Positions 1 through 9,489 are shown, counted from the stretch's first letter. The stretch: DNA of 46,708 nucleotides from Phycisphaerae bacterium (GCA_002717655.1 PBAY01000024.1:1-46708); one strand, 5' to 3'. Notes: generated from the sequence alone by a model not told the origin. Made by a program: numbers and translations.

Positions 1-774
1 CATGTTGGTAATGCCAATAACCTCGCCCTTGGTGTTGAACAACGGCCCACCGGAATTGCCCGGATTGATGGCGGTATTCGTCTGGATGTAGGTCAAGGCT
101 TCAATGTTGCGCTGTGTGGTGGACACCACACCATCACTGGTGGTCTGCTCGAGGCCAAGGGGGTTGCCGATGGCGAATACGGGCTGCCCAACCAGAATTC
201 CCTCGTAGGATTCAAGTGGCGAATAGGTGAAAGGATCTCCATCTGGATGCTCGAGTCGGAGAAGCGCGAGATCAAGATGATTGTTCACGGCGATGATCTC
301 GATATCCTCCAAGGTCACCCGGCGAGTCTTGCCGGATTCGGTCGGCAACCAGATCGTTGCTCGAAGATCCGTCTCACCCTGAATGACATGGGCATTCGTG
401 ATCGCATAGCCCTCTTCGTTGATGATGACGCCTGAACCAAGTCCCTTGGGGGTCTGGACCTTGATGACACTTGGCTTCACCCGATTGGCCTGACGCTCAA
501 TGCTCAACTCAGTTGGGTCTTCAACCGTATGGAAGAGGAAGCTGCGAACCTTCTGGCCACGCTCCTCATCGCCGGCAGCCTCATGTGAGACGACCTGACT
601 TCGCTTCACCTGAATCACCTGCCCGCCGACGCGGACAAACAGGCTCTGGTCATCGGATGCCACAACTTCACCATCAATCCGATCGCCACCCTCCAGCGTG
701 ATTACATCAGCCACAGCTGTTCCTGCAAGGGCAAGGAATACCAGAGAGGTGAATAGGCGGACTTGGCGAATCAT
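1..774 (-). CDS. Trypsin-like (S1C/HtrA-type) serine protease, C-terminus cut by window edge
   Basis: The first 258 codons of a secreted HtrA/DegP-like protease are present; the rest lies outside the window. Residues 1-22 form a signal peptide (hydrophobic LFTSLVFLALAGTAVA). A short beta-rich segment at about 23-65 (DVITLEGGDRIDGEVV) precedes the protease domain. The catalytic triad is visible: His129 in TNAHV, Asp168 in NNHLDLALL and Ser241 in GNSGGP. A periplasmic or secreted quality-control or processing role is expected from the family. Whether PDZ domains follow cannot be seen. The start is supported by GGAGG at 781-785, six bases before the ATG. It is divergent from the VCBS gene, with a 291-bp gap. 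Confidence 0.9.
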   Translation of the reverse strand, partial: MIRQVRLFTSLVFLALAGTAVADVITLEGGDRIDGEVVASDDQSLFVRVGGQVIQVKRSQVVSHEAAGDEERGQKVRSFLFHTVEDPTELSIERQANRVKPSVIKVQTPKGLGSGVIINEEGYAITNAHVIQGETDLRATIWLPTESGKTRRVTLEDIEIIAVNNHLDLALLRLEHPDGDPFTYSPLESYEGILVGQPVFAIGNPLGLEQTTSDGVVSTTQRNIEALTYIQTNTAINPGNSGGPLFNTKGEVIGITNM

Positions 775-1065
775 GGATGGCCTCCGTATGCAAATAGGCG
801 AGTTGCGACTCAAGTTGAAGATGATAGCCCCAAACCAGCCCAGAACAGGCCTCCATGAGAGAAGACCACGTAGACCCATGCGGATTCGGAAGTCTGAATT
901 GAACAAATCCCCAATTTTTGCTCCCTCTTGCAGCAATGCCCCTCCATTCAATCCAGAGGACCAAAGCCCACGAAGCTGATCCCGAGACGCTGCCTACCAT
1001 CGCATGTGATCCGGTCCGGCTAGGATGTCCGCTTCCCGTTGGAATTGACCCCCAGGAGACCCCCC

Positions 1066-3369
1066 ATGTCCATTCACACACTGGCACTCGCAACCTGCAC
1101 CACGCTTCTGACCACTCAGGCTCTGGGGCAGGTCAAACCGTCTCTTGGGGATTACTTCGGATTCTCTGGACTCGAAGTCATCGCCATCGGCCAACGACCC
1201 GGACCGATGAAGGTGGGCGACCTTGATGGCGATGGCCTTCAGGATTTGATCGTCGTCAACAATCGAGACAGTCGCATCGATCTGCTGTTCCAGAAAGCCG
1301 ATGCGGATCCGATGGCCGCAATCGACCCGCCTGAGCGAGTCAATGACCTCCCAGATCATTGGATGTTCACACGAGAGTCCGTAGGCGTGGCGGACGAAAT
1401 CAACGCCTTCGATCTTCATGACTTCGATGGCGACGGCGACATGGATATCGTCTACGCCGCCACCAAGAATGATCGAGTGGTCTTTCTCGAGCAGGATTCC
1501 GCCAGAACATTCAAGGTTGCGGGACGTCGTTCCATCAGAAAGCTCGAATCCAATCCCGGCGCCTTCAAGATCATGGATGTCATGGGAGACGAGGCTGCCG
1601 AGCTGATTTCAATCACGGAAGGCAAGATCACGATCTGGCCGCTTGATGGCACGTCACTCGGATCACCTGAGAAACTTTCCGCTGGACCGCGGATTCAGGC
1701 CTTTGTCCCGGCCGATTACAACGGCGACGGATTGTGGGACATCGCTGGAATCATCCCCGAAGACATGGCCCCGGTACGCATCTGGTTTGGCCAGAAACAC
1801 GACAACGAACGCATGCTGGGCGCCCAGTCGATCTTTGAGATGCCGCCAATCATCGAATTCGAGGCGGTACAGATACCGGGGCATGACAAGCATCGAATCG
1901 CCGTGATTGAACGCGCCTCTCATCGCGTCGTGGTCTACGAACTTTCGTCAGAATCAGCCGAAGGCTCCGGTGACCGGGAAGCCTCGTTCGTCGTCCACAG
2001 CTACATGGATCCAGGCAACCGGGATCGAGATCAGGTCGTCATCGATATCGACGGCGATGGCTATGAAGACCTTGTCACGACGGACACTCGTGCCAACGCA
2101 ATCGTGGTTCATCGACAACTTGCCGACCGAGGCATGCTCCCCGGCGAAAGCTATTCAAGCCTCTCCGACATTGGCTATCTGGCTACAACCAAAGGCGAGC
2201 CCGGCGAGCCAGTGGATCTGTTCGTGCTCTCGAACAAGGAAGGTGTCGTCGGACGATCACGTCTGTCCTCGAATGATGTCCCCTTCCCTCGCCCCTTGTC
2301 CATCTCCGATGGGTATGCACCTGTCGCCATGAATCTGGTTGAACTGGAAAGCGGACCTCATGTGGCAGTCGTGGGCAACAAGAAACGTGAATACGTGATT
2401 GACCTGGTCGAGCCCTCGGGAAATCTGAATGCCACAGTTGAACTTGGCCAGATCAGCAAGGCGCCAGAAACCGTGCTTGCTACTGATGCTGATCAGGATG
2501 GCCTGACGGATCTGCTCCTTTTCACTCAGGATCGACCGATGATCATGCTGCAGGCCATCGAGCCAACGGATGACGGCGAACGATTCCAGAAAATTGAAAA
2601 AGACAAGATGGGTCAGTTCGGCCTCGTGGCTGCGGCCTCTGCCGACAATACGCTCCCCTACGACATCGAAGGTGATGGCACCCCTGAACTGCTGATTGCC
2701 GACAAGAACTTCGTACGAGCCGTCCGCTATGACACCTCCCCCGAGGATGGTGCCAGCCCTGGCTGGCAGGTTGTCCAGCAGTTCAACACCGATGACCCAA
2801 CAGCTCAGCTGGTGGCGGTGGCCGCCGACGGCGGACGCATCGTCGCGGCCGACAAGACCGGCAATCGCCTGATTGTCTTCGAAGCAGATGACAAGGGACG
2901 CTGGTCACAGTCCGAAGCATTGACCATCCAGGGATTCCCTCTGGGCCCGATCTATACGGGATCCTTCAGCGGCGACAACGAACCAAGCGTCATGATCATG
3001 GGCAAGGATGGATATGCCATTGTCCGGCTTGGTGGTGATCGCCAGTCGCTTGAGGAAGTGGGCGCCTGGCGAAGCGATCAGGAGCGAAGCGTCCCACATG
3101 AGCTCGCAGTCGGAGACATCAATTCAGATGGCTACGGTGACATGGTTTCACTCGATGCCGGCAATCAGAATTTCGACATCTTCAGCTACAGCAAATCAGG
3201 CAATCTGCTCCACGCTCGAGGTTTCAGAATCTTCGAATCAAAGATGTTCACCGGAGGTGCCGGACGCGAATATGAGCCAAACCAGTTGATCATCACGGAT
3301 CTCACTGGCGATGGAAAGCACGATGTCGTCATGCTCTGCCATGACCGGGTACTGGTATACCCGCAGTAG
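1066..3369 (+). CDS. Secreted FG-GAP/VCBS repeat protein
   Basis: A 767-residue exported protein of the FG-GAP/VCBS beta-propeller type. The start at 1066 is chosen over an in-frame ATG at 1039 because AGGAG (1054-1058) lies seven bases upstream and because it puts the signal peptide (MSIHTLALATCTTLLTTQAL) at the N-terminus. At least eight calcium-loop motifs of the DxDxDGxxD kind run along the chain: DLDGDGLQDL, DFDGDGDMDI, DYNGDGLWDI, DIDGDGYEDL, DADQDGLTDL, DIEGDGTPEL, DINSDGYGDM and DLTGDGKHDV. Such proteins are common in planctomycetes and are assumed to be extracellular or periplasmic binding or adhesion proteins. No catalytic domain is visible, so substrate and role are unknown. It stands alone and ends at a strong terminator. 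Confidence 0.9.
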   Translation: MSIHTLALATCTTLLTTQALGQVKPSLGDYFGFSGLEVIAIGQRPGPMKVGDLDGDGLQDLIVVNNRDSRIDLLFQKADADPMAAIDPPERVNDLPDHWMFTRESVGVADEINAFDLHDFDGDGDMDIVYAATKNDRVVFLEQDSARTFKVAGRRSIRKLESNPGAFKIMDVMGDEAAELISITEGKITIWPLDGTSLGSPEKLSAGPRIQAFVPADYNGDGLWDIAGIIPEDMAPVRIWFGQKHDNERMLGAQSIFEMPPIIEFEAVQIPGHDKHRIAVIERASHRVVVYELSSESAEGSGDREASFVVHSYMDPGNRDRDQVVIDIDGDGYEDLVTTDTRANAIVVHRQLADRGMLPGESYSSLSDIGYLATTKGEPGEPVDLFVLSNKEGVVGRSRLSSNDVPFPRPLSISDGYAPVAMNLVELESGPHVAVVGNKKREYVIDLVEPSGNLNATVELGQISKAPETVLATDADQDGLTDLLLFTQDRPMIMLQAIEPTDDGERFQKIEKDKMGQFGLVAAASADNTLPYDIEGDGTPELLIADKNFVRAVRYDTSPEDGASPGWQVVQQFNTDDPTAQLVAVAADGGRIVAADKTGNRLIVFEADDKGRWSQSEALTIQGFPLGPIYTGSFSGDNEPSVMIMGKDGYAIVRLGGDRQSLEEVGAWRSDQERSVPHELAVGDINSDGYGDMVSLDAGNQNFDIFSYSKSGNLLHARGFRIFESKMFTGGAGREYEPNQLIITDLTGDGKHDVVMLCHDRVLVYPQ

Positions 3370-3390
3370 ACCAATACAACTCTCAAACAA

Positions 3391-3422
3391 CAAACGCCCG
3401 CTTCCTTGGAAGCGGGCGTTTG
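3391..3422. terminator. Strong bidirectional terminator hairpin
   Basis: A perfect stem of 14-15 bp (CAAACGCCCGCTTC pairing with GAAGCGGGCGTTTG) around a CTTG loop lies between the convergent VCBS gene and citrate synthase. The flanking A and T residues give a short U-tract on either strand. It should insulate both genes. Confidence 0.85.
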
Positions 3423-3451
3423 CATTTGAATTCAGATGATGAAAGTGCAGA

Positions 3452-4612
3452 TCAGCGATCTGCAATGGCCACGTATGGAGCCGCATGCGGCCCGGTGTAG
3501 TTGCAGCGTGGCCTGATCAGTCGATTGTCCTCATGACGCTCAAGTGCATGAGCAGCCCAACCTGCATTTCGTGCCAGCGCGAATACTGGCGTGAACAAGT
3601 CGATGGCGAGTCCCATGGAGTAGTAGCTCGTTGCGGAGAAGAAGTCCACATTGGGATGAATACCTTTGGCTCCAACCGCTTCTTCCATGATGGACTCGAT
3701 CGTACTGCTCATCTCGTAGAGATCCATGTTGCCGGTTTCCTCGGCAATCGTCTTGGCAAAGGTCTTGAGATACTTGGCACGTGGGTCATACGCCTTGTAG
3801 ACACGGTGACCAAAGCCAGGAACCTTTTCCTTGCGTTCCAGTCGACCCTTGACGAAGGCCTCGACATTTTCGAGACCGCCGATCTCCTGAAGCATGACCA
3901 TCACTCGCTCATTAGCACCGCCGTGGAGGGGGCCACGAAGCGTGCCGATGGCAGCGGTAATCGCAGAATACATATCGCTCTGCGTGCCGATGGCAACCAT
4001 GGTGGCGAAGGTGGATGCATTGATTCCATGGTCAGCATGGAGAATCAGGCAGACATCAAGTGCCCGAGCTGTCTGCTCACCAGGCATCTCACCATTGAGC
4101 ATCAGCAGGAAGTTCGTAGCGATGTTCAGGCTTGGATCAGGATCAACAAGCGACTGACCACGTCGATGGCGGTCGAAGGCGGCGATGATCGCAGGCGTCT
4201 TGGCGAGAATGCGAAGGGCCTTTCGCTCTTCGGCACCGATCTCCTGATCATTGCATTCAGGATCCTCGTTACCCAAGGCCGAAACCAGCGTACGAAGGAC
4301 ATGCATGGGTGATGCTTCCTTCGGGGTGGCCTTGATCATGTCCTTGATCTGATCGGACAGATCGTAGTGCGAACGGATCTCAGCCTGGAATGAATCCAGC
4401 TCAGCGGTCGTAGGCAGTCGGTCGTACCAGAGGAGATAGCAGCATTCCTCAAAGGTCGAGTTACGTGCCAGATCGTCGATATCGATCCCCACGTATTCCA
4501 GAACACCCTCAACGCCGTCAATGAATGACTTGGTTGAATCACCAATAATGACCCGATCAAGTCCCTTGTCGGTCACCATTTCTGGAGTAGCGGTCACATC
4601 GGCCATGAGCAT
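3452..4612 (-). CDS. gltA: Citrate synthase
   Basis: A 386-residue type II-like citrate synthase that condenses oxaloacetate and acetyl-CoA at the entry of the TCA cycle. Family motifs are clear: LHADHGINAS, GPLHGGAN (catalytic His), PGFGHRVYK followed by DPR, and NVDFFSA (catalytic Asp). The length matches the short bacterial form. Two ATGs, at 4612 and 4606, are both possible; GAGG and AAGG just upstream (4616-4625) favour this pair over an in-frame ATG at 4711, whose extra 33 residues look unlike the family. It is a single gene between a terminator and the divergent rhomboid gene. 2-methylcitrate synthase is a possible alternative, but no prp genes are nearby. Confidence 0.93.
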   Translation of the reverse strand: MLMADVTATPEMVTDKGLDRVIIGDSTKSFIDGVEGVLEYVGIDIDDLARNSTFEECCYLLWYDRLPTTAELDSFQAEIRSHYDLSDQIKDMIKATPKEASPMHVLRTLVSALGNEDPECNDQEIGAEERKALRILAKTPAIIAAFDRHRRGQSLVDPDPSLNIATNFLLMLNGEMPGEQTARALDVCLILHADHGINASTFATMVAIGTQSDMYSAITAAIGTLRGPLHGGANERVMVMLQEIGGLENVEAFVKGRLERKEKVPGFGHRVYKAYDPRAKYLKTFAKTIAEETGNMDLYEMSSTIESIMEEAVGAKGIHPNVDFFSATSYYSMGLAIDLFTPVFALARNAGWAAHALERHEDNRLIRPRCNYTGPHAAPYVAIADR

Positions 4613-4821
4613 TGCCTTCCCTCGTTGCCTCTCTTGCCTGAACGTTGTCCCCAAGGCCCAGCTTCCCAGCCGGACCTCCACCAGTTCCGGAAATTGCCCA
4701 CATAGGCACACCGGCTCGGGGACCCCTCATCATAGGCTTCAAGCCTGCTCTACGCAATGCAATATCAGAGCCAAGCGGCACTGGAAGCAGCGAAATTCGG
4801 GTTGGAGCCTACACTCTGGGC

Positions 4822-6006
4822 ATGCTGATCCCTCTTGGCACTGATCGGGCTCGCAAACGTCGCCCCCACGCAACAGGTGCGATCATCATTCTCAACATGG
4901 TGGTCTACCTGATCGCACTAGCGTTGGATGCCGCCGGGCAAACCGAAATTCGAGACTTCATGTATGGAATGGCTGCAGACAGGGAAGCCCTTGATCACCA
5001 CGCTTATTGGACACTTCTGACCTATCAGTTCGCTCATGACCCCGACGGCATCTTTCATCTGGCTACGAACATGATCTTTCTCTGGATCTTCGGTTCAGCA
5101 CTGGAAGACCGCCTCGGACATATCAACTTCACACTCTTCTATCTGATGGGTGGAGTCGTCGCGGGGTTAGTCCAGCTGATGACCAGTTCCGCCGGAACCA
5201 TCGGGGCAAGTGGCTCGGTCTTTGCCGTAACCGGAGGATTCATCGTTCTCTTCCCACGTACTCGGATCAAGATCCTGTTTTTCTTCCTCCTGATCGGGGT
5301 CTACATGATCCCTTCCCTGTGGTTTGTAGGCTTCTACATCGCCATGGACTTCATCGGCGTTTTTCAAGGCAACTCTCAGGTTGCACACTTTGCGCATCTT
5401 GGAGGCTTGCTGTTCGGGTTCCTTCTAGCGCTGCTGCTTATCGCAACCAAAATCATCAAATCGGATGAATACGACCTCTTGTACCTGATTCGACAATCGA
5501 GAAAGAGAAGGATCTATCGACAAGTGATTAAGGAAGCGGAAACCAGCCAACAGATCTCCGCAGAAGCTGGTCACACCATTCCCGTCATCAACACCCGAGA
5601 TCAAGAACCTGAGGAAATGAAGGCTCGCAACGAGATTCTGCAGTTCATGAGGCAGAAGGAATATGCAAACGCCATGCGGCGATATCTCGAGGCAAAGCAT
5701 GAGTTTCCTCTGTTGGAACTCCCGGAGAACTCGCAACTTGAAATCGCCAACAGACTGCAGGCCGAAGGAGATCGTGAATCAGCAGCGGCCGCATATCTTC
5801 AGTTCCTTGAAAGCCATCCAACTTCTCGCCAGATTCCAGAAGTCAAGCTTCTACTGAGCACCTTGCTCATTCGATCACTTGACCGTGCAGAGGAGGCCCA
5901 GCGATTGCTTGAAGAAGCCCTGCCTGAACTCCGTGATCAACGCCATCTGGATCTGGCGAACCGATTGCTGGAGCAGATCAAGAACAAAGGCGATTCAACC
6001 ACATGA
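4822..6006 (+). CDS. Rhomboid-family intramembrane serine protease with C-terminal TPR-like tail
   Basis: A 394-residue membrane protein. Residues 20-205 form a rhomboid core of six or more membrane segments: HxxxN at 79-83 (HLATN), catalytic Ser130 in GASGS and His192 in AHLGG. This is a complete Ser-His dyad, so it is probably an active intramembrane protease. After a basic linker (about 215-230, QSRKRRIYRQ), residues about 245-390 are soluble, alpha-helical and TPR-like (repeated A..YL.AK and AA.AYLQFLE patterns). The start at 4822 lacks a good Shine-Dalgarno; an in-frame ATG at 4645 would add 59 proline-rich residues overlapping the gltA upstream region and is rejected. The stop overlaps trpF as ATGA, suggesting coupling. 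Confidence 0.88.
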   Translation: MLIPLGTDRARKRRPHATGAIIILNMVVYLIALALDAAGQTEIRDFMYGMAADREALDHHAYWTLLTYQFAHDPDGIFHLATNMIFLWIFGSALEDRLGHINFTLFYLMGGVVAGLVQLMTSSAGTIGASGSVFAVTGGFIVLFPRTRIKILFFFLLIGVYMIPSLWFVGFYIAMDFIGVFQGNSQVAHFAHLGGLLFGFLLALLLIATKIIKSDEYDLLYLIRQSRKRRIYRQVIKEAETSQQISAEAGHTIPVINTRDQEPEEMKARNEILQFMRQKEYANAMRRYLEAKHEFPLLELPENSQLEIANRLQAEGDRESAAAAYLQFLESHPTSRQIPEVKLLLSTLLIRSLDRAEEAQRLLEEALPELRDQRHLDLANRLLEQIKNKGDSTT

Positions 6007-6641
6007 AGCCATGGCGACAACCCGAAGCACCCATGAGGACCAGAATCAAGATCTGCGGCATCCAGGATCCTGAGATGGCACTGATTGCTGTTGACGCAGG
6101 AGCATCGGCGATCGGCCTGGTCAGCCACAGGGCTTCCCCCCGCCACCTGGAATCAGTTGAGATCCAGACGATCATGAATGAGCTGCCTGAAGATGTTCCG
6201 GCCGTGCAGGTCTTTGTCGACCCAAGTGCAGAAACCATGAGCCAGGTCCAAGGCTGGATCCAGCTCCATGGAGAAGAGTCCGAGCAGGTCGTCGCTCAGG
6301 CGAGAGGCCCAGTGGTACGCGGAATATCCTTCAGTACCGAGGCGGTCCGCAGATGGAATGCATGCCCCAGCGTGGACCTGCTGCTGATCGATGGCCCGGG
6401 CAAGGGGGCTGGCCGGACCTTCGATCACGATCAACTTCTGGAACTTCAGAGCGAGATCTCCAAGCCAATTGTGGTGGCCGGAGGACTGGATCCCGACACG
6501 GTTGGAGAGGCCATCACAGCCCTACGGCCATGGGGAGTCGATGTAAGCAGTGGCGTGGAGTCCGGAAGAGGAATCAAGGACCCGGCACGAATAAAGGCCT
6601 TCTGTGAAGCCGTCCGTGCCGCAGATTCCATATCGAACTAA
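6003..6641 (+). CDS. trpF: Phosphoribosylanthranilate isomerase
   Basis: A 212-residue TIM-barrel enzyme of tryptophan synthesis converting N-(5-phosphoribosyl)anthranilate to CdRP. Signature segments are KICGI near the N-terminus, QLHG mid-protein, LLIDG...GAGRTFD, VAGGLDPDTVGEAI and WGVDVSSGVES..G.KD at the C-terminal phosphate-binding end. The start overlaps the rhomboid stop (ATGA at 6003-6006). An internal ATG at 6033 directly before RTRIKICG would match the usual family start better but has no ribosome site, so translation-coupled re-initiation at 6003 is preferred. No other trp structural gene adjoins it; a trpG/pabA-like gene lies about 3.4 kb away on the other strand. The gene converges on moaC, with overlapping stops. 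Confidence 0.95.
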   Translation: MKPWRQPEAPMRTRIKICGIQDPEMALIAVDAGASAIGLVSHRASPRHLESVEIQTIMNELPEDVPAVQVFVDPSAETMSQVQGWIQLHGEESEQVVAQARGPVVRGISFSTEAVRRWNACPSVDLLLIDGPGKGAGRTFDHDQLLELQSEISKPIVVAGGLDPDTVGEAITALRPWGVDVSSGVESGRGIKDPARIKAFCEAVRAADSISN

Positions 6642-7099
6642 GCCTCGCCTTTGACTTTCGAGACAAGCCTGATGCCTTCAATCCGAAGTTCACGATCAAC
6701 GGCTTTGGTCATGTCGTAGAGCGTCAAGGCAGCGAGCGAGACCGCAGTCAGGGCTTCCATCTCGACACCGGTTCGAGCGACGACTGTTGCAGAACACTCG
6801 ATTCGAACGCGAGTGGCATCAACACGATCGAATTCGACGGTCACCTGATCCAACGGCAGTCCATGACAGAGCGGAATGAGACGATCACAGTCCTTGGCGG
6901 CCTGAATGCCAGCAATCCGCGCTGTTGCCATGGCATCGCCCTTTGGCAGCCCATCATTCATCAGCAGGTCAAGTGTCGACTCGGATGCAATGAAGTATCC
7001 CTCAGCAACTGCTCGGCGATGCACGACTGGCTTGGCTGAAGTATCCACCATCGTGACCTGACCATTTTGATCGACATGACTGAGTTGATTGCCTGTCAT
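6638..7099 (-). CDS. moaC: Cyclic pyranopterin monophosphate synthase
   Basis: A 153-residue MoaC, the second step of molybdenum cofactor synthesis. It carries MVDTSAKP near the N-terminus, IPLCHGLPLD in the centre, and TGVEMEALTAVSLAALTLYD plus a C-terminal KAVDRELRIEGIRLVSKVKG. The start at 7099 is supported by GAAGG about seven bases upstream and by length; a longer in-frame reading from 7186 is overlap with the amidohydrolase. The ATG overlaps the amidohydrolase stop (ATGA), so the two are co-transcribed. moaA is not in view. The stop (TAG, minus strand) shares bases with the trpF stop (TAA) in the tetranucleotide CTAA at 6638-6641. Confidence 0.96.
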   Translation of the reverse strand: MTGNQLSHVDQNGQVTMVDTSAKPVVHRRAVAEGYFIASESTLDLLMNDGLPKGDAMATARIAGIQAAKDCDRLIPLCHGLPLDQVTVEFDRVDATRVRIECSATVVARTGVEMEALTAVSLAALTLYDMTKAVDRELRIEGIRLVSKVKGEA

Positions 7100-8673
7100 G
7101 AAACACCTTCTTCCTCTGCACCACTGACGCGACAGCCACCAAGGTAGGTCGCTCGAATGGATGGACAGGCTGAGGCCCAGTCGCATTCAAGTGGATCATC
7201 CTCCCAAATGACGAAATCCGCCACTGACTGCTGCTTGAGAACACCAGAACCCTCAAGGCCTGCCATGTTCGCCGCATCGACCGTATAACCACGCAAGGCT
7301 GATTCTGCGCCCAACCGTTCACCGACATGAAAATCGTTGCCATTGGCATCCTGGGCAAGAATCGCCGCAGCCATTCCCTGAACGGGATCGCATGTAACGA
7401 TCGGCCAGTCCGAACCAAAGGCGAGCATGGCACCCTGCTGTTGAAGTGAACGGAACGGACTAAGACTCGAAGATCGATCGGAACCCAGCGCTGCTTCAGC
7501 GAAGGTGGCATCATCTGAACGATGCAACGGCTGCATGGACAGCATCACACCAGAATGCTTTCCAAGCCGCTCAAGAACAGTTGGTGTAATCACCTCTGCA
7601 TGCTCGATCGTTGCAGCATGCCATTGATCATTCGCCTCGATTGCATCGAGGCAGGCCATGACTGCCGCATCCCCGATGGCATGCATGACCGGTGCAAGGC
7701 GGTGTCCACTGACGGCCTTCATCCATTCCGACAAGCGGCCTTCCAGCTGATGCTCCGTAAAGACACCGTGATTCGACGAGGCATCGGCGTATGGGTCAAG
7801 CAGACGCGCCGTCCTTGAACCAAGCGTGCCATCAACAAAACTCTTGCACCCGGTGATGCGGAAGCAGTCTGATGCAGGGGCTGACCGCACCCATTCAAGA
7901 TCCAAAGGCATCGCTCGATCAAGCACGACCACCGAAGTACGCAAGCTGGCACCAGCATTCAACTCGTCATGAACACGCATGATGTCACGCCTGTATTCCA
8001 TGGTCCTGACACCCGTAAGTCCAGAGGCCACACAAGCGTCACGAGCCCTTGTGATCGCTTCGGCAAGTCCACTTTCAGGCAAGGAGGGAATGCACGGAAT
8101 GAGGTAGGACCAGGCAGCAGCCTCCTGAAGCAGTCCCGTAGGCCTGCCGTCGTCGTCCCGTCCTACTCGACCCCCTTGGGACTCGATGATGCCATCATCA
8201 GGCAACTCGAGTTCCCGAAGGACTGCTTCATTCACCACTGCAGAATGATGATCCATCCGCCAGCACACGACAGGACGATCCTCACATCCGCGGAGCCATG
8301 ACTGATCAGGAAGCACCGGGGGATCCCAACGGTTCTCAGACCAGCCCGAAGCCAACAGCCACCGCCCTGGCTCCATCTTCCGATGCGCATCGGCCAGAAC
8401 ATCCATGAATTCCTGAGGACTGCATACCGTTGACAGGTCTACATGGAGAAGCGACTCCCCTGCCAGCTGAAGATGCATGTGGGCATCGATGAGACCTGGA
8501 GAGACAAACCGTTCACCCAGATCAACCCCCTCGATGATCATCGAAGGATCATGATCAGGCGGCAACAACTCGACGATTCGACCATCACGCACCCGGAATC
8601 CCGAGGCCCATGGCGAGCTGGAACATCCAGTCCAGACTCGGCCATTCCAATACGTGATTTCTCGAGGGATCAA
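7096..8673 (-). CDS. Amidohydrolase family 3 (YtcJ-like) metal-dependent hydrolase
   Basis: A 525-residue amidohydrolase of the YtcJ/amidohydrolase-3 group. Metal ligands are visible: HMH in PGLIDAHMHL (His65 and His67), the Lys region CKSFVDGTLG, HAIGD, IEHAE and SDWP near the C-terminus. Flanking beta-sandwich pieces occur at both ends (YWNGRVWTG; VADFVIWEDDPL). Substrates of this family are poorly known (N-substituted amides and similar), so none is proposed. The start is TTG at 8673, preceded six bases upstream by a perfect GGGAGG (8680-8685). It is coupled to moaC by ATGA, but that does not by itself link it to molybdopterin. It is divergent from a lipoprotein gene 58 bp away. Confidence 0.88.
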   Translation of the reverse strand: MIPREITYWNGRVWTGCSSSPWASGFRVRDGRIVELLPPDHDPSMIIEGVDLGERFVSPGLIDAHMHLQLAGESLLHVDLSTVCSPQEFMDVLADAHRKMEPGRWLLASGWSENRWDPPVLPDQSWLRGCEDRPVVCWRMDHHSAVVNEAVLRELELPDDGIIESQGGRVGRDDDGRPTGLLQEAAAWSYLIPCIPSLPESGLAEAITRARDACVASGLTGVRTMEYRRDIMRVHDELNAGASLRTSVVVLDRAMPLDLEWVRSAPASDCFRITGCKSFVDGTLGSRTARLLDPYADASSNHGVFTEHQLEGRLSEWMKAVSGHRLAPVMHAIGDAAVMACLDAIEANDQWHAATIEHAEVITPTVLERLGKHSGVMLSMQPLHRSDDATFAEAALGSDRSSSLSPFRSLQQQGAMLAFGSDWPIVTCDPVQGMAAAILAQDANGNDFHVGERLGAESALRGYTVDAANMAGLEGSGVLKQQSVADFVIWEDDPLECDWASACPSIRATYLGGCRVSGAEEEGVS

Positions 8674-8731
8674 ATCAAACCTCCCGGGGCATGTGCATCG
8701 TCCCCTCAACCGCCTATGCTATGTCGTTGAC

Positions 8732-9469
8732 ATGAATGACGATCAATCAAGGCCAAGGAAATCCGCTTTGCTACGTTTCACACACCTCTCGATCACCTGC
8801 CTCACGATCAGCATGCTTGCCGTGGGCTGCGACGATCCCCAGAACAGTACTCCTTCAGCATCTGAAGATGCCCCCGTTGCCATGCCTGGCAATCCCGGGA
8901 TGCCGACCTCGATACCCCCGGCGAGCAGTCGACCGGCGACCGACAACAACACCCCCGCAGCATCTTCACCTGCACCACAACCACCTGAAGATCCAACGAG
9001 AGCCCAGTTCGCCGGTCTGGCTGGCCCGATTCCCGCCACATGGCAATGGCAGCCTCCACAGCACCACTTCCGTGTTGCCCAGTGGATGATCCCCGGTCGT
9101 GAAAACAGTGATCCCGGCGAACTGGTCGTGACGACATTCCCGGAAGCATCTGGAAACAATATCGAGAACAACATTGAACGCTGGACTCAGCAGTTCCGCT
9201 CGAATGATGGCTCACCCCCAAGACCGGAAGTCACCTCAAAGACCGTCAATGGCCTGCCTGTGACCATTGTTGATCTCAAGGGCGAATATCTAGGAATGGG
9301 CGGCGGATGGCATAAGGAAAACTACCGCATGCTGGTCACGATCGTGCAGGCGCCAGTTGGTTCGGTCTTCATCAAGTTTCTTGGACCAGATGCCGCAGTC
9401 GATGCCAATGCAACCGAGTATCTGAACCTGATCGACAATCTTGTGGTGGAAACACCATCAAGTAAATGA
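8732..9469 (+). CDS. Putative lipoprotein, unknown function
   Basis: A 245-residue predicted lipoprotein. A basic N-terminus and hydrophobic stretch end in a lipobox, LAVGC, with Cys33 as the lipidation site. A long Pro/Ser/Thr/Ala-rich linker (about 38-105) leads to a folded C-terminal domain (about 110-240) with PATWQWQPP, FRVAQWMIPG, GELVVTTFP and a final segment resembling planctomycete proteins of unknown function. There is no Shine-Dalgarno. A TATGCT element at 8715-8720 lies only 11 bases before the ATG, which could mean a very short or absent leader. It converges on the next gene. Confidence 0.72.
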   Translation: MNDDQSRPRKSALLRFTHLSITCLTISMLAVGCDDPQNSTPSASEDAPVAMPGNPGMPTSIPPASSRPATDNNTPAASSPAPQPPEDPTRAQFAGLAGPIPATWQWQPPQHHFRVAQWMIPGRENSDPGELVVTTFPEASGNNIENNIERWTQQFRSNDGSPPRPEVTSKTVNGLPVTIVDLKGEYLGMGGGWHKENYRMLVTIVQAPVGSVFIKFLGPDAAVDANATEYLNLIDNLVVETPSSK

Positions 9470-9489
9470 GAACAGGATACGATCACTGC

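Noticed and set aside
3485..4312. 275-codon plus-strand open frame opposite citrate synthase
   Set aside because: It lies entirely antisense to a clear gltA, has no family features and reflects third-position GC bias.
7100..7186. Longer moaC start
   Set aside because: The extra 29 residues are read out of frame within the amidohydrolase end and do not resemble MoaC; ATGA coupling supports 7099.
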